IMG/VR virus record: IMGVR_UViG_3300025671_000705
Coordinates: 1-20,168 of that record
Length of the DNA: 20,168 nucleotides
Direction: 5' to 3' (one strand)
From: a virus
The position numbers and the translations under genes are program-made. The notes under the pieces were generated by a model that saw only the letters and a program-made list of their open reading frames with translations, made no database searches and was not told the origin of the DNA. Position 1 is the stretch's first letter; every line of letters starts with the position of its first letter. This document shows positions 1 to 7,915 of the stretch, piece after piece.

Positions 1-41
1 ATAATGAGTTGACCCTTACGATTATTGGAGACCTCGCATAA
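1..41 (+). CDS. C-terminal end of a tail-fibre-like protein (partial)
   Basis: Only the last 12 codons are in the window, reading NELTLTIIGDLA and then TAA at 39-41. The ending GDLA is shared with the next gene, whose product ends AVFGDLA, and the DNA encoding it is identical over 15 bases. This suggests the cut gene is a paralog of the short fibre-like protein downstream. Its stop codon overlaps the next start (TAATG), which implies translational coupling. Its function is inferred only from this similarity and from the fibre genes beside it. Confidence 0.55.
   Translation, partial: NELTLTIIGDLA
25..39 (+). repeat. 15-bp direct repeat, copy 1 (gene end plus ribosome binding site)
   Basis: TTGGAGACCTCGCAT occurs here and again at 402-416. 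Each copy encodes the C-terminal GDLA of one fibre-like gene and also supplies a GGAG Shine-Dalgarno element for the gene that follows. The repeat therefore sits exactly at a gene junction. Confidence 0.7.
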
Positions 42-418
42 TGGCTAGTGAACTGAGAGTAAACACCCTGAAAGATGCAGCCGGTGCGAACAGCGTGGCT
101 ACGTCGGTTGTGTTCAATGGCACGGCGAAGGCGTGGGGCCACATCGATCAAACGTCCACAGGTCATCCCACTCGTGACAGCTATAATATTTCTAGCACCA
201 GTGACACGGGGGCGGGTAGCACGAGAATTACGTTTACGTCTGCTATGGTCAACAATGATTACTGCACTGTCACCACTTGCACCGCTGTTACGACATTTGA
301 AGATAATTCGTGTGGTCAGCCTATTACATCGTCAACAATGGACAATTATAATTCTAATGGCACAACTCAGACTGACCATAGTCGGGCATCACAGGCAGTA
401 TTTGGAGACCTCGCATGA
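41..418 (+). CDS. short tail-fibre-like protein
   Basis: This 125-aa protein begins MASELRVNTLKDAAGANSVA. That opening (SELRVNTLKDASG...SV) recurs at the N-terminus of many marine phage tail-fibre and receptor-binding proteins. The rest is rich in Ser, Thr, Asn and Gly with alternating polar and hydrophobic residues, as expected for a beta-rich fibre domain (for example residues 60-85). No catalytic motif is visible. It overlaps the upstream stop as TAATG and the next gene as ATGA, with GGAG upstream of both starts. The product probably contributes to the distal tail or adsorption structure. The role is inferred from family resemblance and position, and the exact location in the virion is unknown. 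Confidence 0.7.
   Translation: MASELRVNTLKDAAGANSVATSVVFNGTAKAWGHIDQTSTGHPTRDSYNISSTSDTGAGSTRITFTSAMVNNDYCTVTTCTAVTTFEDNSCGQPITSSTMDNYNSNGTTQTDHSRASQAVFGDLA
402..416 (+). repeat. 15-bp direct repeat, copy 2 (gene end plus ribosome binding site)
   Basis: Second copy of TTGGAGACCTCGCAT. It encodes the end of the 125-aa gene and places GGAG seven bases before the ATG of the 357-aa fibre gene. Confidence 0.7.
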
Positions 419-1488
419 GTAAGGCAGCAGAACTCGCCGCACTGATTGGTTCGCAGACGGCGTTGTCGAACAGGAACCTGATTATCAACGGTGCGATGCA
501 GGTGGCGCAGCGTGGCGATGTCACGGGCATTACAGGTTCGTCTTATGGTGGCCCCGATAGATTTGAACTAAATGCGTCAAGCATCGGCACATTTACAATC
601 TCTCAAAGTTCTACTGCGCCGACAGGTTTTAAAAACTCGTGGAAAGTAGACTGCACAACAGCAGATGCGTCTCCTGCTTCTGGTGACTTGTTGCGAGTAA
701 GCTATCGTATTGAGGGCCAAGACTTACAACAACTTGCTTACGGAACGTCAGGTGCAAAGGCTATAACTCTATCCTTCTACGTTAGGTCCAACAAAACAGG
801 AACCTATAACGTACAGTTTCAACAAATAGATAATTCTTTTAAGCAAGCAGTTTTGTCCTACACGATTGACAGTGCAGATACTTGGGAGTTTAAGAGCATA
901 ACTGTGCCGGGTGACACATCAGGTCTTATAAATGACGACAACGGAGATGGTTTAGCCTTGTTCTGGATATTGGGGGCTGGGTCAACTTTCACTAGCGGTA
1001 GCGAAAGGTCAACATACACAGCGTTTGCTAATGGTGATGTTGCCCCTACACAGACGGTAAACTTGGCAGATAATACCGCAAATGAGTGGATGATTACCGG
1101 CGTCCAGCTTGAGGTAGGCGAACAGGCCACGCCGTTTGAGCATCGGTCGTTTGGCGATGAGTTGCATAGGTGTCAGAGGTATTTTCAAGTTGCTCAAACA
1201 AAAGTTGGACTTGCTGGCACCACTAATGGCTCGACGGAAGTCATTTATGTGGGTGTGCCTTTGAACGTCCCGCTTCGTTCTGCACCATCAATATCCGGCC
1301 CAACAAGCTATGCTGCAAGAAATGCAAGTGTTTCATCCAGTTCCAGCAACACACCCACAACCAGAATGGACAATGCCAACTCTTGTATGTTGAGCATCGA
1401 CCAAACAGGGTTCAGCGGCTTTACGGACAACCGTTTTGCTTGCATACACTTTAGTGGTGGAGATTTGAAGATGGATTCGGAGTTGTAG
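415..1488 (+). CDS. tail fibre protein
   Basis: This 357-aa product carries two sequence signatures common in phage tail fibres. Residues 19-34 read NRNLIINGAMQVAQRG, and near residues 228-258 ITGVQLEVG is followed by ATPFEHRSFGDEL and CQRYFQ. The part between them (about 45-225) looks like a beta-sandwich of the carbohydrate-binding type, with alternating strands, many aromatic residues and a SFYVRSNKTGTY segment. I infer a role in binding a host surface glycan or receptor. The C-terminal 100 residues are Ser/Asn-rich and probably form the variable tip. The start ATG overlaps the previous stop (ATGA) and has GGAG seven bases upstream. The 67-aa accessory gene follows one base after the stop. 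Confidence 0.8.
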   Translation: MSKAAELAALIGSQTALSNRNLIINGAMQVAQRGDVTGITGSSYGGPDRFELNASSIGTFTISQSSTAPTGFKNSWKVDCTTADASPASGDLLRVSYRIEGQDLQQLAYGTSGAKAITLSFYVRSNKTGTYNVQFQQIDNSFKQAVLSYTIDSADTWEFKSITVPGDTSGLINDDNGDGLALFWILGAGSTFTSGSERSTYTAFANGDVAPTQTVNLADNTANEWMITGVQLEVGEQATPFEHRSFGDELHRCQRYFQVAQTKVGLAGTTNGSTEVIYVGVPLNVPLRSAPSISGPTSYAARNASVSSSSSNTPTTRMDNANSCMLSIDQTGFSGFTDNRFACIHFSGGDLKMDSEL

Positions 1489-1489
1489 G

Positions 1490-1693
1490 ATGAATATCAC
1501 AGCAGCAAAGTATAACGCAGTCACAACGTACTCAGATGACCGAACAACCGTAACCGGCTCAGAGAATGTGGGCATTATTGCTACCATTGACGGCGAAACT
1601 ATTGGTGTACCTCTCTCTGCTGGCAACCGCCACTACGACGAAATCATGCGACAGGTCGCAGCCGGTACGCTGACCATAGCTGACGCAGACTGA
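1490..1693 (+). CDS. small tail-fibre-associated protein
   Basis: This 67-aa protein ends NRHYDEIMRQVAAGTLTIADAD. The pattern N-x-x-Y-x-x-I, then G-x-T-I-x-x-A-D, is a small module often found in short phage proteins encoded directly after tail fibres and at the end of some fibre proteins. GGAG lies seven bases before the ATG, and the gene follows the fibre stop by one base. Whether the product is a virion component or a fibre assembly factor cannot be decided from sequence. Its stop overlaps the next start as TGATG. Confidence 0.6.
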   Translation: MNITAAKYNAVTTYSDDRTTVTGSENVGIIATIDGETIGVPLSAGNRHYDEIMRQVAAGTLTIADAD

Positions 1694-1893
1694 TGAAGAT
1701 GGCGATGGAACCCGTACTCAAAACCCAGATGGAACTTGAGGCACACGAGAAGGAGTGCGCCATCCGGTATGCCTCTGTGCAAGAGAAACTAGAGTCGTTG
1801 GACAAGCGCATGTGGCGGCTGGAAGCGATGATTATGGGGAGTACTGTTCTCGTGGTAGCAATGGTGGTATCAGTATTTATGGGACTTAACTAA
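1693..1893 (+). CDS. coiled-coil membrane protein, holin/XhlA-like
   Basis: This 66-aa protein has a charged N-terminal helix (about 10-42, with EKLESLDKRMWRLEAM in heptad style). A single hydrophobic segment (about 44-64, GSTVLVVAMVVSVFMG) follows, ending right at the C-terminus. This layout matches XhlA-type haemolysin/holin accessory proteins and other small phage lysis proteins. It sits between fibre and internal virion genes, a usual place for lysis genes in podoviruses. Three ATG codons (1693, 1699, 1705) are possible starts, and this annotation uses the one coupled to the upstream stop. No endolysin is visible in the window, so the lysis role is inferred. A small structural membrane protein is the alternative. 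Confidence 0.5.
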   Translation: MKMAMEPVLKTQMELEAHEKECAIRYASVQEKLESLDKRMWRLEAMIMGSTVLVVAMVVSVFMGLN

Positions 1894-4019
1894 TGGCTGT
1901 ATTCAAGGCATTCAAACCAGAAGCGATGAACAAAATCGCCAAAGCTATGGGCTACAGTGGCGACATGGGGCAGTTCCAGAGTTACATTGAACAAGACCCA
2001 ATGCGTCAGCAGCAGATGCAGCGGTACACCAATGCTGCCATGCAGATGGCAAAGGGTGGTGTAGTACGTAAGTATCAAGAAGGTGGTGCTGTTACTCCTT
2101 CTACTCAACTCCCACAACAAGCTGTGCCTACAACTACTGCTACAGCGGAAGGACAAACTATTGGCGACGTAATGGCACAGCAAGCCTTTACGCCAGGTTT
2201 GCCAACTGGTGGAGCAGTTGCCCCAGTAGGTACTATAGCAACTCCTGAACAAATGGTGCAACCGGTTGTTGGGCAAGTAGCAGGTACAATGGCTGTACCA
2301 ACGGCTATGGCAACGACTGCTATGGCTACTGCCCCGCAGGAAGCACAGGCTGCCCAAGTTCAAGCCTCAACCGCTGCCCCTGCAGTAGATGCTGCACTGA
2401 CTGCAACACAGGCTGCACAAGGCACTGTAGACCCACGCGCTGAAGTGGTAGCTGCACAGCAGACTGCTTCATCTGTAGGTGATCTTACTGCAGCACAGGG
2501 TAATGCAACCCTTATTAACAACCCCGTACAACGACAGATTCAAGCTGGTGAACTTATTAGTGGCGCAGCGGATGCACAGACTGCTGCCACATTTACTGAA
2601 CAGATTCAAGCAGCGGAAGCTACACCATCTACACAAGCTACCGTACAGGGTCAGCTTGCACAGCTTACTGCTAACTTTGATGCTGCCAATCCACCTGCAT
2701 GGGCTGCTGGTGCTATGCGTAATGCTACAGCACAGATGGCACAGCGTGGACTAGGCGCAAGCAGCCTCGCTGGTCAGGCAATTGTTCAGGCTACGCTTGA
2801 GGCTGCTCTTCCTATTGCACAGGCTGATGCTGCCACTCGTGCGCAGTTTGAGGCACAGAACCTGTCTAACAGGCAACAACGTGCCATGCTTGCTGCACAA
2901 CAACGTGCAGAGTTTATGGGCATGGAGTTCACACAGGACTTCCAAGCACGTGTTCAGAATGCCACTAGGATTAGTGACATTGCTAACATGAACTTTACTG
3001 CAGAGCAGCAGGTACAGCTTGAGAATAGCCGTGCTGCCAATACCATGAACCTGCAAAACCTGTCCAATTCACAGGCAATGGTTATGGCAGAAGCTGCAGC
3101 ACTTGCCCAGCTTGATACAGCAAACTTGAACAACAGACAGCAAGCTGCGGTACAGAATGCCCAATCCTTCCTGAACATGGATATGGCAAATCTGTCTAAC
3201 CGTCAGCAGACTACCATGTTCAAATCTCAGCAACGTATTCAAAGCCTGTTCACAGATCAGGCAGCAGAGAATGCAGCGCGTCAGTTTAATGCTACATCTG
3301 AGAATCAGGTGAATCAGTTCTTTGCTAATCTTAATTCACAGACTTCACAGTTTAATGCAGCACAGACTAATGCACAGGCGCAGTTCAATGCTGGGCAGCG
3401 TAATACTGTTGAACGGTTTAATGCAGAGTTGAATAATCAGCGTGACCAGTTCAATGCGCAAAACCAGCTTGTGATTGCACAGAACAATGCACAGTGGCGT
3501 AGAGAAATTGCTACAGCAAATACTGCCGCAATGAACCGTGCTAATGAACTGAATGCTACAGCACTTCTTGACATTTCTAAAAATGCCTATGACAATCTAT
3601 GGACATACTATGCCGACACTATGGAGTGGGCATGGACATCTGCTGAAAACGAACTTGACCGTATTAACAGTATGGCTATTGCACAGTTGAGTGCAGATGC
3701 ACAGAAAGCTGCACAGGATGCTGCATCTAAAACAGCAGCTGGAACAGCAATCGGTAGCTTGATTGGTACATTGGGTGCAGCAGCTATTGAGTTTTGTTGG
3801 GTAGCACGTGAGGTGTATGGCCCAACCGACATTCGCTGGTTCATGTTCCGTGACTGGATGAAGCAGAAAGCACCTCGCTGGTTGTATAAATTGTATGTAA
3901 AGCATGGCGAAAACTTTGCTGAGTATATCAAGGACAAGCCAAGAATTAAATTTATTCTTCGACAGATGATGAATTTGGTTGTAAAGAAACCGAAGATGGG
4001 GTATAATCATGCTCACTAA
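1893..4019 (+). CDS. virion structural protein with 11-residue repeat array
   Basis: This 708-aa protein probably sits in the virion interior, judged by its size and its place before the two giant internal proteins. The N-terminus (1-66) is basic and helical. Residues 70-260 are an Ala/Thr/Gln/Pro-rich low-complexity stretch. Residues 320-560 form a regular 11-residue array with QFNA and NLSNRQQ units. Residues 614-632 are Gly/Ala-rich and hydrophobic (GTAIGSLIGTLGAAA), possibly membrane-active. The C-terminus (634-676) reads FCWVAREVYG, then WFMFRDWM and LYKLYVKHGENFAEYI. This resembles the Cys-Phe-Ile 'CFIATAVYG...LRxFRD' C-terminal box seen in many bacterial and phage proteins. No enzyme motif is seen. 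The gene overlaps the next by 11 bases. It may be the counterpart of a T7 core or internal protein, but no homology can be claimed. Confidence 0.6.
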   Translation: MAVFKAFKPEAMNKIAKAMGYSGDMGQFQSYIEQDPMRQQQMQRYTNAAMQMAKGGVVRKYQEGGAVTPSTQLPQQAVPTTTATAEGQTIGDVMAQQAFTPGLPTGGAVAPVGTIATPEQMVQPVVGQVAGTMAVPTAMATTAMATAPQEAQAAQVQASTAAPAVDAALTATQAAQGTVDPRAEVVAAQQTASSVGDLTAAQGNATLINNPVQRQIQAGELISGAADAQTAATFTEQIQAAEATPSTQATVQGQLAQLTANFDAANPPAWAAGAMRNATAQMAQRGLGASSLAGQAIVQATLEAALPIAQADAATRAQFEAQNLSNRQQRAMLAAQQRAEFMGMEFTQDFQARVQNATRISDIANMNFTAEQQVQLENSRAANTMNLQNLSNSQAMVMAEAAALAQLDTANLNNRQQAAVQNAQSFLNMDMANLSNRQQTTMFKSQQRIQSLFTDQAAENAARQFNATSENQVNQFFANLNSQTSQFNAAQTNAQAQFNAGQRNTVERFNAELNNQRDQFNAQNQLVIAQNNAQWRREIATANTAAMNRANELNATALLDISKNAYDNLWTYYADTMEWAWTSAENELDRINSMAIAQLSADAQKAAQDAASKTAAGTAIGSLIGTLGAAAIEFCWVAREVYGPTDIRWFMFRDWMKQKAPRWLYKLYVKHGENFAEYIKDKPRIKFILRQMMNLVVKKPKMGYNHAH
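2850..3572 (+). repeat. hendecad (33-bp, 11-residue) protein repeat array
   Basis: Within the 708-aa protein, Asn recurs every 11 residues in one register. Of the 22 register positions from 323 to 554, 16 are Asn (323, 356, 367, 378, 389, 411, 422, 433, 466, 488, 499, 510, 521, 532, 543, 554). QFNA-type units start at 464, 475 (QFFA), 486, 497, 508 (RFNA) and 519. NLSN-type units start at 323, 389, 411 and 433. An 11-residue period is typical of hendecad coiled coils. The DNA repeat is diverged, so selection acts on protein structure. Confidence 0.75.
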
Positions 4020-4221
4020 TCCAGCAACAATGTTATATCACAATATTGATAGACGTGTTAAGAAAGAGGCTGAGACATCAAAGCCAAAGCCTACGATGCG
4101 TGGATTGCTTGCAAAGTCTGTAGACAAAATGCGTAAGCCACAGGATGATATTACTCAGCCGCTTGATCGTGTTACCGAATATGTTAAGATGATTAGAGAG
4201 CAGCGGGAGACAGAAGTATAA
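4009..4221 (+). CDS. small basic protein of unknown function
   Basis: I do not recognise this 70-aa protein. It is Lys/Arg-rich in its first two thirds (RRVKKEAETSKPKPTMRG) and ends in a charged helix (LDRVTEYVKMIREQRETEV). There is no signal peptide, membrane segment or cysteine. It starts inside the end of the 708-aa gene (11-base overlap, ATGCTCACTAA). Its stop codon overlaps the next start (TAATG). Position in the structural operon suggests a minor virion protein or assembly factor, which is inference only. Confidence 0.55.
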   Translation: MLTNPATMLYHNIDRRVKKEAETSKPKPTMRGLLAKSVDKMRKPQDDITQPLDRVTEYVKMIREQRETEV

Positions 4222-4748
4222 TGGACATTAATAACGAACCAATGCTTGATGCCCCAATTCCTGGCATGTCGATGACGCATGAACTTGGTGCGCGTCCGTG
4301 GCAGACTCCTGCGCAGTATACTACTGTAGAAGAAGCATTGGATTATTACATTCCTCGTTTTGCAAATGATGATGTCACAGAACAGCTTATGGATGTTCTG
4401 GAAACTGGTGTACCGGTATCAACCCTTGCTAACACTATTCAGCTAGCTGGCGTCATGGAAGGCAAGCACAGTATTGATGTGGGCATGATGGTCATTCCCG
4501 TTCTCATGGAACTGATTATGTATATGGCAGAGCAAGAAGGCATCAAATATAATACTGGAATGGAAAAGGGCGAAGAGGTTCGTAGCACTCTTATCGACAA
4601 GGCTCTGGTTAGGTTGCAAGAGCAATCTGAGGAAGAAGCTGAAGAAACGGGTTCCCCAGAAGAAAATGAAACTACCAACGAAATCGTAACAACTATGCGT
4701 GAAGCTGCCACAGAACGTGCGACAGGTCTGATGGGTAGGAGAAGCTAA
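4221..4748 (+). CDS. conserved marine phage structural-region protein
   Basis: This 175-aa protein has a distinctive N-terminal half: PIPGMSMTHELGARPWQTP (13-31), a short acidic helix, then LETGVPVSTLANTIQLAGVM and IDVGMMVIPVLMELIMYMAE. This style recurs in marine podovirus genomes next to the internal virion protein genes, but I know of no assigned function. The mid-protein hydrophobic helix (about 92-108) could be buried or could touch a membrane. The C-terminus (about 130-165) is very acidic (EEEAEETGSPEENE) and ends with a basic patch. GGGAG lies upstream of the start. A small internal or ejection protein comparable in place to T7 gp14 is possible, without sequence support. Confidence 0.6.
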   Translation: MDINNEPMLDAPIPGMSMTHELGARPWQTPAQYTTVEEALDYYIPRFANDDVTEQLMDVLETGVPVSTLANTIQLAGVMEGKHSIDVGMMVIPVLMELIMYMAEQEGIKYNTGMEKGEEVRSTLIDKALVRLQEQSEEEAEETGSPEENETTNEIVTTMREAATERATGLMGRRS

Positions 4749-7700
4749 TGAGTTTCTTTATGGGATTGGCTACGGGTCTTGCTAAGTCCGTAGATACACA
4801 GCTTAAAGAAAGTATTGAACGCACTCGTGACAACATTGACATGGTGTCCAAGTGGCGTTTGAAGAAGGCTGAAGAACGCGAAAAGGAACGTCGCACTAAA
4901 GATAAAGAAATTGAAACGCTAATTAAAGATGCTGCGTATGTTATTAGTGGCAACGTAAACAATGTTGATGCCCAAAACATGGCAGCAGCACTGTATAAAG
5001 AACGCGGTTTATCTGGCTTTACAGATGATATCAACTTTATGAAACAGCAAAAAGAAGCTGGTGTTGGTGTTCGTCCTATTGATTACATTAAACGGGCTAA
5101 CGAAGATGTAAACGTTAAACGATATGGCTTGTCAGAAATTGTACGTAGCCTGTCAGATGCAGAGAGTAGCTACGCACCATCTGACATGATCTTTCCAAAG
5201 GGTACTATCAGAGGTAGTGGCCTTATTGGTGCTATTGCGCCAGGATTTGATGTCACTGCTGCTGGTGGACAACGTGCCGCAGAACAGATGCAACAGATTG
5301 GTCTGACAACTACACCAACTGCACCGTCTCTTTCGTTTGATAGGTATACCTTTGACCGTGAAGGTCTGGGCTATGCCACAAAGTCTGTAAACGAAAAGTT
5401 GTCATACCTTCGTAACATCATGGATGATCCATCGGCTGATCCAGAAACGGTAGCAGAAGCAGGGCAGCGTCTGGATGATCTACTTAACAAATCTATGACA
5501 GGCGAAGAGAGTTCCGCGATCCAAGCAATTAATCTGAAGCTGTCTCGTATGTCTACGCAGGATACTTCTGCTATGACAGAGATGCAGTTTAAAGCATTCG
5601 ATGCTGAACAAGATGCCCTTATCAAGCGTAGGCAAGGCTTGGAAGACACTATTGCTTTGCGTGACGCTAAAACAGAAAAAGAAAGACTAGCTATTCAAGC
5701 CAATATTGCCTTCAGAGAAGACAGAGTAGAAGACGGCTTTAGGCTCATGGCACAGTCAGAGGATTATGGTACACAAGTTACTAACACTACCATCATTAAT
5801 CGCATTAAAGCTAGAGCATCCAGACTGCAAAGTGATGAAGACTACATGAACAGCACTGGTAAGTATGCAGGTGATGGATTTGCAGAAGACAGAACTAAGA
5901 TTCAGATTGTTCAGGCAAATGAAGAAGAACTTATGGGCGTATCCTTTGACAAGGTACAAGCATTTGCTACACAGATTCGACAGGCTGCTTTGGCTGAGTT
6001 TAAAGCACAGCATCCGGGTATGTATAAAGACTTGAACATCACTACAAATGAAGATGGCACTATTGACTCTACTTCCTTCATCAACGCACTTACAAATGCA
6101 AAGGGTAACGTATCTGAAAAGTACAACGAGATTTTAAACTCTGTTATCCAACGTTACAAAACAATCGGTGCTAAACACAATGTATCGGAGAATACCATTG
6201 ATAGTGCCGTTATGCTTCTCACAGGTAAGGGGCTTCCTGCCGCAACTGGTGGCACAGATGCCGTAGCGGATACCACAGCTGCTGGACAAACTGATGCAGC
6301 ATTGGCTGGTCAACCTCCGGCTGCGGGTACGGATGTGGCTGCGGGTGGTGCAGATGCTGGCGCAGAAGATACTTCTAAAGCAGTTATTGATGACAACGAA
6401 GTTAAAAAGTTGGTTCAAGCTAAAGTTCAACTAGATGAACTTACTATGGATATTATGAGGGCAGATTATCCTAACACCCTCCAAGGTGCGCTAGATTTTA
6501 TTGGACAGGATATATTTAAGGAGAAAGAAGTAACTAACGAAAAGACTGGCGCAGTTACCAAGATACCAGAAGCTACTGCAAATGAAATCTTGGCTGAAGC
6601 AACGGGTCTACACGATGATAACTTTACTAACACGATCCGTACTCTTCTTGATCCACAGAATGAAGTAAATGCGCTGGCAGCTTTGGATGCTGCTAATGCG
6701 TTTAAGCAGGGCGATGTTGGAATCACTATAGATGCGGATGCGCGTAATTCAGTCGTACAGTCTTTGGTACAAGACATACCTAATCTAACAGTGGAAGCTG
6801 CTAATTATATTGTAAATAAGGCAGTGCAAAATAGGCTTGACGCAGAACCTAAAAAGGAAGCAGAAAATATTAATCTAGTTACTAGCCTTCTAAAAGATAA
6901 AAAATTCTTGACAGGTGCAGGCAGACTCGCAGGATACCGAAGAGGTCAAGCTACGGATTACGTTGCAAGAGTATTGAATGTATCCACAGAGGAAGCATCT
7001 AGACTGATTAATAAATCGTTGGCTGGACCAGACGATGGCATTGACGCATTTGACATAGAAACTATTTCACCTGGTGGAACTATGTCTATGGACGAAATGC
7101 GTGGAGATGGTACTGACACAGACTTTGCTACGTCATTCCGTAGAAATACTATAATTGGTCAAATCTTTGGAGACAAGGATCGTAGTGCAGATGTAGATTA
7201 TGGCGCACTTTCTACAGAAGAACTTACTGCACTTATCTCAGACGATGCCTCAACCAATGCACAAGTTGTTGCTGCTTCGCAAGAGTTGACTAAGCGTTCT
7301 GGGTTGGGTACTTCTGAAGAAACTTCTACTAGCGTTAGTACCGAAGGGCCAGACCTTAAAACAAGGCGTGAGATGGGTGTAGACACCACCTTTACTCCTG
7401 ATGTCATTTTCCGTGGTATGGGTTCCCGTATTCCGTACAAAAAAATTGGCGATGACTATTATCGTATCAAAGATGATGGTACTCTTGCCAAGAGTCCTGC
7501 GAACACAGCACGTAAGTCTATACTTGAAAATCCTAACAGGCGTGACGTTGAACGTGTAGGCGGTGTTGAAGATGTATCAGGTGAAGCACCAGCAAAAGAA
7601 AAGACTGTACGAGAAGCAAAAATTCCTACACAAGATATGAATATGTCTGATGTCAAGGCAATGTCAGATGTTGCATTGATTGCCCGTTACATTTCTGGTA

Positions 7701-7915
7701 ATATGACAGACGATATGCGAAATGAATTTAGACGTAGACTTGATACTCCTAGTTTTGTGGATCAAGCTGCGGCTATTATTGATAAGGTAAATGCTGAGAA
7801 AAAAAGCTTGGCAAGTCGTAGAACAAAACTAACTCCAGACCAAGTTAAAAAACTCCGTAGCAGGACAAGCAAGCAACAAGTTCCTATGGCGCGTGGTGGT
7901 TTGATGAGGCGTTAA
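4748..7915 (+). CDS. large internal virion protein
   Basis: This 1055-aa protein is mostly hydrophilic and alpha-helical. A short hydrophobic start (MSFFMGLATGLAKSV) leads into a strongly charged coiled-coil region (about 20-65, KKAEEREKERRTKDKEIETL). More helical segments follow at 220-350. An Ala/Gly/Asp/Thr-rich flexible linker lies at about 494-545. The second half is helical with acidic surfaces, and the end is basic (ARGGLMRR). No catalytic motif was found. The length and the pairing with another giant gene directly downstream (zero-base gap) match the gp15/gp16 arrangement of internal core proteins in T7-like phages, which form the DNA-ejection conduit. AGGAG sits about six bases before the ATG. 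The function is inferred from size, order and composition. Confidence 0.6.
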   Translation: MSFFMGLATGLAKSVDTQLKESIERTRDNIDMVSKWRLKKAEEREKERRTKDKEIETLIKDAAYVISGNVNNVDAQNMAAALYKERGLSGFTDDINFMKQQKEAGVGVRPIDYIKRANEDVNVKRYGLSEIVRSLSDAESSYAPSDMIFPKGTIRGSGLIGAIAPGFDVTAAGGQRAAEQMQQIGLTTTPTAPSLSFDRYTFDREGLGYATKSVNEKLSYLRNIMDDPSADPETVAEAGQRLDDLLNKSMTGEESSAIQAINLKLSRMSTQDTSAMTEMQFKAFDAEQDALIKRRQGLEDTIALRDAKTEKERLAIQANIAFREDRVEDGFRLMAQSEDYGTQVTNTTIINRIKARASRLQSDEDYMNSTGKYAGDGFAEDRTKIQIVQANEEELMGVSFDKVQAFATQIRQAALAEFKAQHPGMYKDLNITTNEDGTIDSTSFINALTNAKGNVSEKYNEILNSVIQRYKTIGAKHNVSENTIDSAVMLLTGKGLPAATGGTDAVADTTAAGQTDAALAGQPPAAGTDVAAGGADAGAEDTSKAVIDDNEVKKLVQAKVQLDELTMDIMRADYPNTLQGALDFIGQDIFKEKEVTNEKTGAVTKIPEATANEILAEATGLHDDNFTNTIRTLLDPQNEVNALAALDAANAFKQGDVGITIDADARNSVVQSLVQDIPNLTVEAANYIVNKAVQNRLDAEPKKEAENINLVTSLLKDKKFLTGAGRLAGYRRGQATDYVARVLNVSTEEASRLINKSLAGPDDGIDAFDIETISPGGTMSMDEMRGDGTDTDFATSFRRNTIIGQIFGDKDRSADVDYGALSTEELTALISDDASTNAQVVAASQELTKRSGLGTSEETSTSVSTEGPDLKTRREMGVDTTFTPDVIFRGMGSRIPYKKIGDDYYRIKDDGTLAKSPANTARKSILENPNRRDVERVGGVEDVSGEAPAKEKTVREAKIPTQDMNMSDVKAMSDVALIARYISGNMTDDMRNEFRRRLDTPSFVDQAAAIIDKVNAEKKSLASRRTKLTPDQVKKLRSRTSKQQVPMARGGLMRR

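Noticed and set aside
1890-2363. 157-codon open frame on the minus strand opposite the 708-aa gene
   Set aside because: It is a shadow of the Ala/Thr/Gln-rich repeat codons, giving a Cys/His/Ser-rich product of no sensible composition, with a strong gene on the other strand.
3597-4016. 139- and 109-codon open frames on the minus strand
   Set aside because: They are opposite the C-terminal half of the 708-aa gene, with no ribosome sites and no neighbours in that orientation.
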